NCBI GenBank assembly: GCA_004020645.1
Contig: SAQL01000023.1
Coordinates: 38,281-102,280, forward strand
Length of the DNA: 64,000 nucleotides
Direction of reading: 5' to 3'
Source: Mesorhizobium sp.
GTDB taxonomy: Bacteria; Pseudomonadota; Alphaproteobacteria; Rhizobiales; Rhizobiaceae
Part shown: positions 1 through 8,363 of the stretch, piece by piece
How the letters are laid out: every line of letters begins with the position of its first letter
Position numbering within the stretch: position 1 is the first letter of the stretch
Position numbers and translations under genes: made by a program
The notes under the pieces: model-generated
The model's database searches: none
What the model was told of the DNA's origin: nothing
What the model saw: only the letters and a program-made list of their open reading frames with translations

Positions 1-2535
1 GCGGGTGCGATCGGCGCGCTCCAGGCGCTCAGCAAGCCGGATCGCCAACTGTTCCGGTTCGTCGTCGTTCGCCGGTTCACCCGCTTCGGCTGCAGCAGCG
101 GTAACCTCGACAATGAAATTATCTCTGTCTGCCTCCATCTTCCCGATGCGGAGCTGCATGGCATCCCGATCTTGAAGGGTTTTGGACAATTCAGCCAATT
201 GATCGAGTACGCTCCCGACTGCGGGCGCCGAAAGCCCGCTTTCGAGCCAGGTGCCCTTAAGCGCTTCGGCAATGCCGGCGAGCCATTCTTCCTCACGCCT
301 TTCTGCCACGTCCACAGCCCGTCGTCTGGCACCCAGATCCTCCTCTTTCGCGCTGACGGTTCTAAGCGCCTCGGCACGTTCAGCGTCCACTTTGAGCTGC
401 CTATCGAGGAACAGCTCTGTGACGGCCATGATCGTCTCCAAACTCTCTTCGGAGTCAGACTGTATTCCGACACTCTCCAGCGCCCCGCTCAACTTCAGGC
501 GGATCTGGTCTCCCTCGTCGGCCGCCCGACCAGCCTTCTTACGTGCGATCTCGATCCCCTCCCAAGCCGCAAGCGCATCGGTCCGGGCGGAAGTACGATC
601 CTCGATCAGTTCGATCAGTCGCTCAGTCGAAGATTCCAAGCTATCTCCGAGCAGATCTCTTGCCGATACGCGGATTTCCGACAGTGCTGCTTCCACGTCC
701 AAGTCGAACTGTGCAAGTTCGGCGCTAGCACGCGAGATGACGGCCGCGGTTTCGGCAAGGCTGCGGGTCGTTGTTCGGATCTCGGCGAGCTCCCGCGCGT
801 TGGCCAGTCGAACTGCTCCAACAGTGTCGTCACGGGCCAACGCTACCGCAAAATCATCCGCTGTTTCGCCAAGGAGGTCATCTCGATGCCTTGTCCAAGC
901 CTCGTCCCGGGCATGCCGGATGGCGGCGGCGGCTTCATCGTCAGTTACATCGACCGAGGCGCGAAGGGCGTCCAGCCGCGCCGAGAGCAACTCGTGATTT
1001 CCCTGGTATTCGGCAAGACGTTCGGAAAGGACCGCCCTGCTCGTCCTAAGCTCTGCTGAGCGAGTTTTCCATGCACCAACCTGCCGGGCGCTCGGAATTG
1101 AGATCTTGGCCAGCGCCTGAGCATCTCCGGACCAGGGATGCAGGCGCCGGACCGCCGCCTTCCATCGAATTCCGCTCCCGTCCTCAGCCTCACGTGCCGT
1201 CTTGATTTCCCGCAGGTGTCCACTCTCCCGCGCTTTCGACAAAGCCGAGGTCAGCCTTGCCCTGGCAGGCTCGGGCACGCCCCTTTCTTTGCCAACTCGC
1301 TCGCGTGCCGTCTGAAGCGCATCAAGCGCTGCCGCGGCCTCGTCGCGAGCGACGCGCACACTGGTGGCGATTCCGGATCGCTGCTCGACCATACTGCGAA
1401 CAGCGCCAACCGTGGCAGCAGGCAAAAGCAGCGCGGCAGGCTCTGGCTCAGAGGATCTTCCCAGAGCGGCAAGGCAAGTCGCCACAGCGTTATCAAGTAT
1501 TTGCAGTTCCGTCTTGCGACTGGGCAGGTCCAGGCCTGCCGAGACATGGCGCACCTTGCGATCCGCCAGTCCGCGAACCCGCTCGGAGATCGCAAGGATC
1601 ATCTCGTCCACGTCAACCGATGCGATTTTCGTCGTCCCTCGCTCGACCTCGTCGATGTTTGCTAACAGCCGAGTTCTCAGGCTGGCGTCGTCGTCGATCA
1701 TTTCGGCGACACTACCTGTCCAGGTCCGTGGCGGTGACGCGATGTCAGGCAACTCAGCCAGCCGGGCTGCCTTTCGTTGGATATCCGCGAGGATCGGGAC
1801 TGCGCGCAGATACTTCGCAATGGTATCGAGCCTGGCCGACAGCACCGACCGTTCGATGATGCTGCGATCGTATTTTTCCGTCGCGTCAAGACGTTCGGCC
1901 TCGAAGCTCTCGAACGTCGAAGCCAATGTGTCGATCGCATCCTTCCGGGACTTCAGTTCCGCAAGTCGCTTCTTGAGCAGCGCAAGTTCGGTTCCGTGCG
2001 CCTGCTTGCGATAGAGCCCGTCCGCTTCTGCCTCGAGCGCGCTCAAAGTGTCACTTGCATGTCCAAGGCCGGCGCTGGCCGTGAACAGGAGCTTGCCCAG
2101 GTCGCCGCGCGACTCCAGTATTGATTTTCCGCCGGCTTCCAGTGTCTCGTCGTCCAACGAGAACATCGTGCCGTATGCATCCCGGGACAGACCTGCGAGA
2201 TGTGCCGTGATTGCCACTTCGCTGACCGGTTGGCCCATTGCGTTCAACAACGAATTGTTGCGCTGTTTCGTGCGCGAGAACGTATGCCCCTCTCCCCCGA
2301 ATTCGAGCACGCCGCCGATGCGCATCGCGCTATACTCATGAAGGAAATTGTAGCGGCTGCGTTCTTCAATCCCGAACAGCAAGTCCAGATAGCCGGAAAG
2401 CGCAGTCGACTTGCCGGCCTCGTTCAGCCCGAACACGATATGCAAGTCGGGCCCGGACTCCGGTTTTGGTCCGAACTCGATCGTCCTGTCGGTGAACTTT
2501 CCATAACGAATGAGATCAAGGCGCCGGAGCCTCAT
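1..2535 (-). CDS. YhaN-like AAA ATPase of the SMC/Rad50 type, C-terminus beyond the window
   Basis: The frame is open from the ATG at 2535 to base 1, giving 845 codons without the C-terminal part. Residues 36-44 are a Walker A loop, GLNEAGKST, typical of the YhaN/SbcC-like ATPases. The rest is long, Glu/Arg/Ala-rich helical sequence with coiled-coil character, as expected between the two ATPase halves; the Walker B half lies off the left edge. The ATG overlaps the TGA of the nuclease gene upstream (2532-2535), so the two are translationally coupled. By analogy with SbcCD and Mre11-Rad50 the product should be the ATPase partner of that nuclease, acting on DNA ends or structured DNA. Family assignment is firm, exact role inferred. 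Confidence 0.85.
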   Translation of the reverse strand, partial: MRLRRLDLIRYGKFTDRTIEFGPKPESGPDLHIVFGLNEAGKSTALSGYLDLLFGIEERSRYNFLHEYSAMRIGGVLEFGGEGHTFSRTKQRNNSLLNAMGQPVSEVAITAHLAGLSRDAYGTMFSLDDETLEAGGKSILESRGDLGKLLFTASAGLGHASDTLSALEAEADGLYRKQAHGTELALLKKRLAELKSRKDAIDTLASTFESFEAERLDATEKYDRSIIERSVLSARLDTIAKYLRAVPILADIQRKAARLAELPDIASPPRTWTGSVAEMIDDDASLRTRLLANIDEVERGTTKIASVDVDEMILAISERVRGLADRKVRHVSAGLDLPSRKTELQILDNAVATCLAALGRSSEPEPAALLLPAATVGAVRSMVEQRSGIATSVRVARDEAAAALDALQTARERVGKERGVPEPARARLTSALSKARESGHLREIKTAREAEDGSGIRWKAAVRRLHPWSGDAQALAKISIPSARQVGAWKTRSAELRTSRAVLSERLAEYQGNHELLSARLDALRASVDVTDDEAAAAIRHARDEAWTRHRDDLLGETADDFAVALARDDTVGAVRLANARELAEIRTTTRSLAETAAVISRASAELAQFDLDVEAALSEIRVSARDLLGDSLESSTERLIELIEDRTSARTDALAAWEGIEIARKKAGRAADEGDQIRLKLSGALESVGIQSDSEESLETIMAVTELFLDRQLKVDAERAEALRTVSAKEEDLGARRRAVDVAERREEEWLAGIAEALKGTWLESGLSAPAVGSVLDQLAELSKTLQDRDAMQLRIGKMEADRDNFIVEVTAAAAEAGEPANDDEPEQLAIRLAERLERADRTR

Positions 2536-3791
2536 TGCGATCCACCTGCCTTGAGGCGGGCCGTGACCAGGTCAGCGCCGCTAGCGAGAACCCTGTCGAG
2601 GAATAACTCCAGCGCGGCCTCGTCCTTTCCGGCGAAGTCACGCCCGTCGGGCGGAAGATCCGCAATCATCTTCAGGACCAGTTCCCTCGCTTCGGCACGG
2701 AAGGCTTCCGAGCTCGCATCGGCACGCATGGATTCGGCGAGTTCGAAAATCGGATCCGCGACGCCCTCGGATGTTTCCGTCCTGGGTGGAGAGAGGCCCA
2801 GCTCGAGCTTTTCCACCCATGTATCGCCTGCCTGTTCGGCTGCCTGCTCGGCTTCGGCCAGCAGCAGATCCCTGTCGCGGATCAGTGCCCACGACAAAGG
2901 CGAAGCACCGGTCAGACCGAGACGGACCACAACATGCCGGGATCTGACGGAAGCCCGGACAACTTCGAGCGCGGATCGGATTCGTCCGACGACTTCAGAC
3001 CATTCCATCGTTGCAGTTAAGTCGACGTTCACCCGCTCGAATTGCGCGACACTCGTCGGCCTTTCCTCGATCTCGACGGAACGGTCGTCTCGTATCGTGA
3101 CCAGAGTGACGGATTTCTCTCCAGCCTCGTTAATGTCCCTGCCTTGCGGCATTCCTGGCATCACCACCGTTCTCGCTCCAGGATGGACTTTGCGGACATG
3201 GATGTGCCCGAGCGCCCAGTAGTCAAAACCATGGCCGTGCAAGTCAGCGACGGCGCAGGGGGCGTAGACGTCGTGACCGGGCGATCCAACAAGACTCGTG
3301 TGCATGATACCCACATTGACCGCTCCTTCATGGGCGGCTGTATACTTGGGCAGCAGACTTTCCGGTGTCTTGGGGCTCGCGAAGCTCAGTCCATGGAACA
3401 TGACGTCAAGACCGCCGGCCGTTTGAAGCACAGACTGGGGACGACCACCGAAGATCGTTACCGTGTCCGGAAACACGAGCTGTTTCGATATCCGCGACAG
3501 GGCGTCATGATTTCCGCGGATCTTGAAAACCCGGATACCGGCCTGGTGGAGGCGTGTCATCTGCGATGCCAAAAACCGCGCGGTTTTCATCGAAGTCTGA
3601 TCGCCATCATAAAGATCGCCGGCAATGACAAGCGCGTCGACACGCTCAGCAAGGCAGAGATCCACAATGGAGACAAACGCCTGGCGACTGGCGTCTCCGA
3701 CGAGTTCGGCCAGATCGGGGTTCCGCAGCGCGAGCGAACGGAGTGGCGAGTCGAGATGAATATCGGCCGTATGTAGGAATCGAAATGCCAT
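2532..3791 (-). CDS. YhaO-like metallophosphoesterase, DNA repair exonuclease (SbcD/Mre11 family)
   Basis: The 419-residue product starts MAFRFLHTADIHLDSPL, giving the first metal-binding motif D-x-H at residues 10-12. The other calcineurin-type phosphoesterase motifs follow in order: AGDLYDGD, RGNHDA, GIMHTS and ALGHIHVR. Length and motif order fit E. coli YhaO (about 408 aa). The open frame reaches upstream to 3890, but those 33 codons show no conservation with the fold, so the ATG at 3791 beside the motif is preferred. It lies directly before the YhaN-like ATPase with a 4-base overlap. The predicted product is a Mn-dependent nuclease subunit that works with the ATPase in DNA end processing. 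Confidence 0.88.
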   Translation of the reverse strand: MAFRFLHTADIHLDSPLRSLALRNPDLAELVGDASRQAFVSIVDLCLAERVDALVIAGDLYDGDQTSMKTARFLASQMTRLHQAGIRVFKIRGNHDALSRISKQLVFPDTVTIFGGRPQSVLQTAGGLDVMFHGLSFASPKTPESLLPKYTAAHEGAVNVGIMHTSLVGSPGHDVYAPCAVADLHGHGFDYWALGHIHVRKVHPGARTVVMPGMPQGRDINEAGEKSVTLVTIRDDRSVEIEERPTSVAQFERVNVDLTATMEWSEVVGRIRSALEVVRASVRSRHVVVRLGLTGASPLSWALIRDRDLLLAEAEQAAEQAGDTWVEKLELGLSPPRTETSEGVADPIFELAESMRADASSEAFRAEARELVLKMIADLPPDGRDFAGKDEAALELFLDRVLASGADLVTARLKAGGSQ

Positions 3792-3942
3792 TCGGCGGTC
3801 TCCGGCCACGGAACATAAGGGTGTTCGACTGCGGCTCGATAGAAAATTACAGGATACGCGGTGTTGGCTGTCCAGAAAGTGCGCAATCACTTACGCTTCT
3901 TTTTGCCCCTATCTGCGTCGCGTCTATACGTGCGGCGCACGA

Positions 3943-4209
3943 TCAGTAGTCGTCTGATCGTTTGTCCTCGGCATTGTTCGGTTTCTTGGAGATGGTGCGC
4001 CGCAAAGTATCGTTGATCCGATCCTGCCAGCCGGGCCCATCTTCCTGGAAATGGTCCAGCACGGCCCTATCGATCCTGATCGAAACAAGCTCTCTGACAT
4101 TTGGAGCAGCCGCCGGTTCGCGAACCGGCGCCGCCGGCCTCTTGATTGGCTTGAAGGCGGCTTCAGCGGCTGCCATTGGATTTGTGGGTCGGCGTGGAGG
4201 ATTTGCCAT
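3943..4209 (-). CDS. BrnA-antitoxin-like protein without visible toxin partner
   Basis: This is an 88-residue basic protein. Its second half reads VSIRIDRAVLDHFQEDGPGW, followed by QDRINDTLRR, which matches the BrnA antitoxin ribbon-helix-helix family (pattern VSIRlD..vl..f...GpGwQ.rIN..LR). The first half is a Pro/Ala-rich tail. An ATG 21 bases further upstream exists, but AGGA sits 7 bases before the ATG at 4209, so that start is chosen. BrnA normally follows its toxin gene brnT. The sequence immediately upstream (4210-4590) holds no BrnT-like frame, so the gene looks orphaned and may act as a DNA-binding repressor only. Family call moderately sure. Confidence 0.7.
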   Translation of the reverse strand: MANPPRRPTNPMAAAEAAFKPIKRPAAPVREPAAAPNVRELVSIRIDRAVLDHFQEDGPGWQDRINDTLRRTISKKPNNAEDKRSDDY

Positions 4210-4403
4210 TTGATGATCCTGACTGGTCATAATTCTTGTCGAGCGGGACTGTGCGAATGCGCACCATAACCCATATGCCGCAGGCCACCGAACGATAGGA
4301 CAGAAAAGGCCGGACTGTTGAGCCCGGCCAAGTATGAAGGCTTAAAACCTTCAGAGGGGAACGCGCCGGACGAATGGAGGAGACAGTTGGATACGCAAGC
4401 ACG

Positions 4404-4429
4404 AAAAAGGCGGGGAACTTCCCCGCCTT
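4404..4429 (-). terminator. intrinsic terminator downstream of the cold-shock gene
   Basis: A perfect 9-bp stem (AAGGCGGGG / CCCCGCCTT, 4407-4429) with a 5-base loop is followed on the minus strand by a run of T. It lies 170 bases after the cold-shock gene, which is read in the same direction. Confidence 0.75.
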
Positions 4430-4596
4430 CCGTTGCCAGAACAGTCTGATTTCACATGATCGTCTCTGAAGACTTGCAGCAATCCGCTGCCCAGGTCTCC
4501 GCATCACACCATGCTTCGCGCGCTCTTTTCACGCGGCGCCAGTACATTCGTGACTTGCCGCGCCCTTCCGGCTTTCGCCAGGGCGCGCGAGAGAAA

Positions 4597-4809
4597 TCAG
4601 CCTGCTTTGCTGAGACTGCCAGCAGAAGACTTGCCGGTACGGCGGTCCTGCTCGATCTCGTAGTTAATCTTTTGGCCTTCAACGAGGCTCGAGAAACCAG
4701 CGCGTTCGACGGCGGAGATGTGGACAAAAACGTCCTGACCGCCATCGTCGGGCTGAATAAACCCAAACCCTTTGGTGCTGTTGAACCACTTCACGGTTCC
4801 AGTCGCCAT
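4597..4809 (-). CDS. cspA: CspA-type cold-shock protein
   Basis: The 70-residue product is a single cold-shock OB-fold domain starting MATGTVKWFNSTKGFGFI. RNP1 (KGFGFI) is at residues 13-18 and RNP2 (VFVHI) at 27-31. It binds single-stranded RNA and DNA and acts as an RNA chaperone in the cytoplasm. A longer frame runs to 4875, but AAGGGA lies 9 bases before the ATG at 4809 and the family starts here. A strong hairpin terminator follows at 4404-4429. The 5' untranslated stretch may be long, as is usual for csp genes, but no promoter was assigned. The symbol is generic, because rhizobia carry several csp paralogues. Confidence 0.93.
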   Translation of the reverse strand: MATGTVKWFNSTKGFGFIQPDDGGQDVFVHISAVERAGFSSLVEGQKINYEIEQDRRTGKSSAGSLSKAG

Positions 4810-5072
4810 ATGCGTATCCCTTGTAACTTCGCAGCGTGTTTGATCCGACGGTAAGGCCAGACCGGTTCGTATCAAGATTTGGAAGATAGACTCAGCAAAA
4901 GCGAGAAAATCCCGGATCGACCGGCCAAAATATCAACTTCTCTCATATAGGCCCGCCGGTCTCTATCCACAAGGCGCTTGCAGGAATATTTTCCTTGCCG
5001 GCGCCAATTTGGCCCCCGATCCGACCGAAATTAAAAAAGGTGTTGGGCGCGCCATCTGCGGGGGCGGCAGGC

Positions 5073-5399
5073 CTACTGACCACTCTCTATCACTTCGGTT
5101 ACCTCGTACAGATTGGGATCGATCTCGTCCGTCAACTGATCGAAGTGACCCCACTCCCTGCGGAATTCCGGTGCTTGATGAGCCGATCGCAAGAGATCGC
5201 GATTTTGCCATTGGACGTAGTTGACGATGCGCCGTCCGTCGAGGCTGCGGTGAAGGCTGATTGAGATGAACCCAGGCTGACGCGCCATAAAGCGCGCTCG
5301 CTCGGCCATGACGGACAATGCCTCGGACTGCTTGTCCGGTTCAGAATCGACGATGGTGATTTGGGTGACTGGCTGATTGTCGGCTCGGATGTGTGTCAT
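5073..5399 (-). CDS. antibiotic biosynthesis monooxygenase (ABM) domain protein
   Basis: The 108-residue product starts MTHIRADNQPVTQITIVD. It has the small ferredoxin-like ABM fold pattern: an N-terminal strand, a helix containing AERARFMARQPGF, then ISISLHRSLDG and a strand with NYVQWQN, followed by the usual helix (APEFRREWGHF). Such dimeric proteins act as cofactor-free monooxygenases or haem/quinone-modifying enzymes; the substrate cannot be told. The start at 5399 has AGCGAGG 6 bases upstream; the frame extends further upstream without similarity. A truncated copy of the first 25 codons plus leader occurs on the minus strand at 42925-43017. Confidence 0.8.
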   Translation of the reverse strand: MTHIRADNQPVTQITIVDSEPDKQSEALSVMAERARFMARQPGFISISLHRSLDGRRIVNYVQWQNRDLLRSAHQAPEFRREWGHFDQLTDEIDPNLYEVTEVIESGQ

Positions 5400-5601
5400 G
5401 GAAACCTCGCTGGATTGATGGCGAAATTGCGGACAGTAGTTTCGGCCAAATCGATCCAACGCTGCCGGTCTCTCCTTGTTCCAAGACGCGCGGAGTTGCT
5501 GGACCACCGACCTGCAGTGCAAGGTGATGGACGATCCAGCGCAACCCTCGACAACCTGCATACTGTGAGACGGGTCGCCCTACCTCAGGCGAACATGTGG
5601 T

Positions 5602-5781
5602 CTAGGACGGACGATCGATGCGCCGCTCATAAAGCTTCCCCGCAAGCTCATGGTGCCGTTGCTCCAACGCCATCCACCGGGCGAGGTCAGTCCGAAAGTC
5701 GATCGCGGATAGTTCGGCAAGGATTGCCTTGATCTCGGCTATGATACTCTGGGCTTCTTGGTCGTCGCTGGGAATGATCAT
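5602..5781 (-). CDS. small hypothetical protein, 59 aa
   Basis: This short frame begins ATG ATC ATT CCC at 5781 with GGAGG 5 bases upstream, a strong ribosome binding site. It encodes a soluble, helical, charged protein (MIIPSDDQEAQSIIAEIKAI at the N-terminus, ending RRIDRPS). The composition and the ribosome binding site look genuinely coding. I recognise no family. It lies between the tRNA-Arg gene and the ABM gene, both on the same strand. Confidence 0.6.
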   Translation of the reverse strand: MIIPSDDQEAQSIIAEIKAILAELSAIDFRTDLARWMALEQRHHELAGKLYERRIDRPS

Positions 5782-5861
5782 GCTCGCCTCCTAGATGGGC
5801 AGCAAACCACGGAATGCCCCATTTCAATAGTCCGTCGGGGAACCAAAGGAAATCAAATTGA

Positions 5862-5935
5862 CGCGCTCGGCAGGGTTCGAACCTGCAACCTACGGATTCG
5901 AAGTCCGGTGCTCTATCCAGTTGAGCTACGAGCGC
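5862..5935 (-). tRNA. tRNA-Arg (anticodon TCG)
   Basis: A 74-base cloverleaf reads on the minus strand. The acceptor stem is GCGCTCG/CGAGCGC with discriminator G, the D-arm follows with AGCTCAACTGGATAGAGC, the anticodon stem-loop is CCGGA-CTTCGAA-TCCG with anticodon TCG, and the T-arm is GCAGG-TTCGAAC-CCTGC. No CCA is encoded. It reads CGA codons and other CGN codons by wobble. tRNA genes of this kind are frequent integration sites, but no integrase lies beside it. Confidence 0.95.
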
Positions 5936-6090
5936 ATGGCGGGTTGAGAATCTAGCGTTCCGGTGGGCCGACGTGAACAACCCGAGAGAGGGCGGAGGCG
6001 ATGGCGCCGTTCTGATCACCCGGTCGCTATGGCAGGTCGTAGGTAGTGACGGTCGGCAGCAAACCGTATCTCGCCCTTATTCTCGCCCGC

Positions 6091-6318
6091 TCAAGTGACT
6101 GCCGCCTCGTGGAAACCGGCTGTTTTCGAGGTTACTTGTTGAAATGTTCTGGATATCTGGAAGTACCCGCAGTCAGAGCAGTCGAACTCCGGATAGTCAC
6201 CGGCAGTCAGTTGTGATTGTTTCGCCGCCTTCCTGCAAATCGGGCACGGAGCCGAAAGCTTTGCAATTCCATGTCCTCCCAATACGCTTGAAAGAAACCA
6301 TACGCGGCACTCACGCAC
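6091..6318 (-). CDS. small zinc-ribbon-like hypothetical protein
   Basis: A 75-residue frame contains two CxxC knuckles, CPIC and CSDC, separated by about 20 residues (...DYPEFDCSDCGYFQIS...), a zinc-ribbon arrangement. Similar short N-terminal ribbons precede restriction-like or signalling domains in other bacteria; here the frame ends after the ribbon, so it may be a truncated gene. The start is uncertain: the frame opens at a GTG (6318) without a clear ribosome binding site. No function is proposed beyond likely metal binding. Confidence 0.45.
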   Translation of the reverse strand: MRECRVWFLSSVLGGHGIAKLSAPCPICRKAAKQSQLTAGDYPEFDCSDCGYFQISRTFQQVTSKTAGFHEAAVT

Positions 6319-6424
6319 AAGCGGCGCTATTGCGTTGACGGAGTTCTTGATCGGCGACTGCCCTTGGCTACCAAGCGCAACGGACGCCGGCGGAAGAAAG
6401 AGGCGGCTTAAGGAAGTGACTTGG

Positions 6425-6832
6425 CTAGATCAACCGATGCCGCTCCTTAGATTCGTTTGCCCGTCGCCTCCTGCCATTGGTGTCATTGGTTTTCGCTCGC
6501 TGCGCAGCGTCGCTTTGAGCCCGATCTGAGTTCTTCTTCCTTCCGCTAGTGCCGCCTTCATTCTCCCATCGCTCGATCGCCCTCCGTTCGAGCGCCTTAC
6601 GCGTCTTAAGCACGTCGAACTCAATGCCGACGCCAGCCGATAGAGCTTCACTCGCGATGGCGTCGGCAAGATCGGCGTCGGAGATTTCCAGTTCAGGAAA
6701 GATCTGTCTTATTGCTGCTAGGGCTTCCGAGAGAGCAAATGGTTTCGGGTCTCTTTGGACCTCGTTGAGGAAGGCGCTAATTGCGGCGCGCACTTCAGGC
6801 TGAATTCGATGGGTCGGGTCCGCGCTATTCAT
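6425..6832 (-). CDS. hypothetical protein, 135 aa, basic C-terminal tail
   Basis: The start at 6832 (MNSADPTHRI) has AGGGAG 7 bases upstream; the frame further upstream is not conserved-looking. The N-terminal 90 residues are acidic and helical (AFLNEVQRDPKPFALSEALA, then repeated D/E-A patterns). The last 45 are strongly basic (GRKKNSDRAQ, NGRRRRANESKERHRLI). The tail resembles the end of the 55-residue protein at 54745-54912 (GTRRRARQSAEDNRLI), suggesting a shared C-terminal module. Not a family I can name. It is transcribed away from the AbiTii-like gene. Confidence 0.6.
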   Translation of the reverse strand: MNSADPTHRIQPEVRAAISAFLNEVQRDPKPFALSEALAAIRQIFPELEISDADLADAIASEALSAGVGIEFDVLKTRKALERRAIERWENEGGTSGRKKNSDRAQSDAAQRAKTNDTNGRRRRANESKERHRLI

Positions 6833-7076
6833 GGCGATTCTCCCTGGCAATCGTCTTAACGGTGCATACGCGTTGAGGGTTCCCCACGCGCGCGGGCACC
6901 AGTTTTCGCGGGTATGAGTGATTGGCCGCATTCACCGTGGCATTTATTGCCTAAGTTCTCCGGCCATTCGCGCAGTCGGTGGAACAGCGCCGACCATACC
7001 AGGGCCACGGTCTTTGGGATTTCGACCGGGCGGTCATCTCCGCGACTATCAGTGCCTCCGATACCCGGCAGTGCCG

Positions 7077-7932
7077 ATGAGCCTGCTCGACGACATCATC
7101 AAGGCCATCACAGAGACGGACGAGAAGACATCCTCGATTCTAAGGAAGTGCTTGGTGCTGGCTTACCAGCTCAAGAACGATACTCTAAAGGCTTGGGTGT
7201 CAAAGGAGCTGAACGGATACGATCGCGACGAACCAGACCTGCCAGACTTCCGGAGGGTTGGTGCGCCGGCGCGGGGCCTGTTCATCGGCGCCTTCCAGCA
7301 GATCAATGATCAGCCGATCCCGTCAGCGTTGCTCAAGCCAGAGCATCAGCATTTCGCCGAGACGGCGATGCTCACGCAGCCGCTCGTCGCCTACGAAGCG
7401 CAAGATCCCACAAAAAACGCCTCGATTCCTTGGCCGGCCAACCTCGTCATCCTCTACCAGTCGACGTTTTTCGATGGTGACATGGCAGGAACTCCCAGGA
7501 CCTTCGCTGGCCTCGATTGTCGACGCGGTTCGTACCCGCATGCTGACTTTCGTACTTGAGCTCAAGGAGCAGGTCGAGGTCGAGGACGTCGCCGTCGAAG
7601 CGCTGCCGCCGTCCACCGTTCAGACGCTGGTGCAGATGACCGTTATCGGCGGAACCAACGTTTTCGGAAACGTCGAGCAGTTCGCCGCGCAGACCGTGCA
7701 AGTCGGCGATGCCGAGAGCCTGCGTGGCACCCCTGGCGCGCTCGGCGTCGATCACAAGGAGCTCGAGGCCCTTGAGGCCGACATCGCCGCTGACAAGGAG
7801 GATCAGCCAGAGAAGAAATCGCTCGGCAAGCGAACGCTCGAATGGGTCGGTCGGAACGCCAAGGCCGCCGGGAAAGGCGCGGTGAAGATATGCCAGACCA
7901 CGGCTGAGACAGATCAACGGTTGCGATCTTGA
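7077..7932 (+). pseudogene. AbiTii-domain protein (abortive-infection type), disrupted by a frameshift
   Basis: The frame from 7077 starts MSLLDDIIKAITETDEKTSS, then RKCLVLAYQLKNDTLKAWV and KELNGYDRDEPDLPDFR. This matches the N-terminal AbiTii domain found in phage-defence proteins (pattern LLRKCLVLA..L....L..WV.KELnGY...LPdYR). Around 7485-7500 (after YQSTFFDGD) the similarity jumps to the +1 frame, continuing TWQELPGPSLASIVDAVRTR and a Glu/Val-rich second half to the stop at 7932. A one-base insertion or two-base deletion explains it. Read across the shift the protein would be about 285 residues. Either the gene is dead, the base call is wrong, or expression needs frameshifting. Confidence 0.65.
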
Positions 7933-8363
7933 TTTGATGCCCCTGGATCATCCCGCCGGGGTGGCCCGCGAGATCATCCGAGTGGTGGACGCGCCGCCCA
8001 TGTCGATCCGTCGCGGGACGGCGCCGAGACCGTCAATGGCAGATCTACTCTTCCGACGCCGCGGCGCCTAAGGCCCGCATCGGGTCAGAACAACCCGTTC
8101 CGGACGCATTCCTCTCTGCAATCTTATGCGACTTTGCCCGATGTCGGTCGGCAACTCCGCGCCATGAGCGGACGCTGGTGATGGCGAGGCTCTTGCATTT
8201 GCTGATCAGCCAGTGGGTGAAACAATTACGCGAAGGCTGGCGTTTACCCTAAGTTCAGGGCTAAGCTCAGGGCTGAAACCCGCAACCCGGTGCCGCCGAA
8301 CTCACGCATGTCCATAGGATCCTCTTGGCCAATTGTGGAAAAAGTCCTCTAGAGGTGAGGAGC
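7933..8363. other. gene-free stretch with a 19-bp dispersed repeat
   Basis: No convincing coding frame is visible. The word CTGCAATCTTATGCGACTT at 8116-8134 recurs exactly at 38080-38098, which is the only recognised content. Confidence 0.5.

Noticed and set aside
251..997. Ser/Ala-rich plus-strand frame of 248 codons
   Set aside because: Antisense to the coiled-coil part of the YhaN-like ATPase; the composition is the usual mirror of Glu/Arg/Ala-rich helices.
4452..4766. 104-codon minus-strand frame overlapping the cold-shock gene
   Set aside because: Most of it is an alternative frame of the cold-shock gene. The 45 codons beyond have no ribosome binding site or family, although a short coding remnant there cannot be excluded.
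5687..6019. 110-codon protein frame on the minus strand
   Set aside because: It contains the characteristic translation of a tRNA gene (VAQLDRAPDFESVGCRFEPC) and is explained by tRNA-Arg at 5862-5935.
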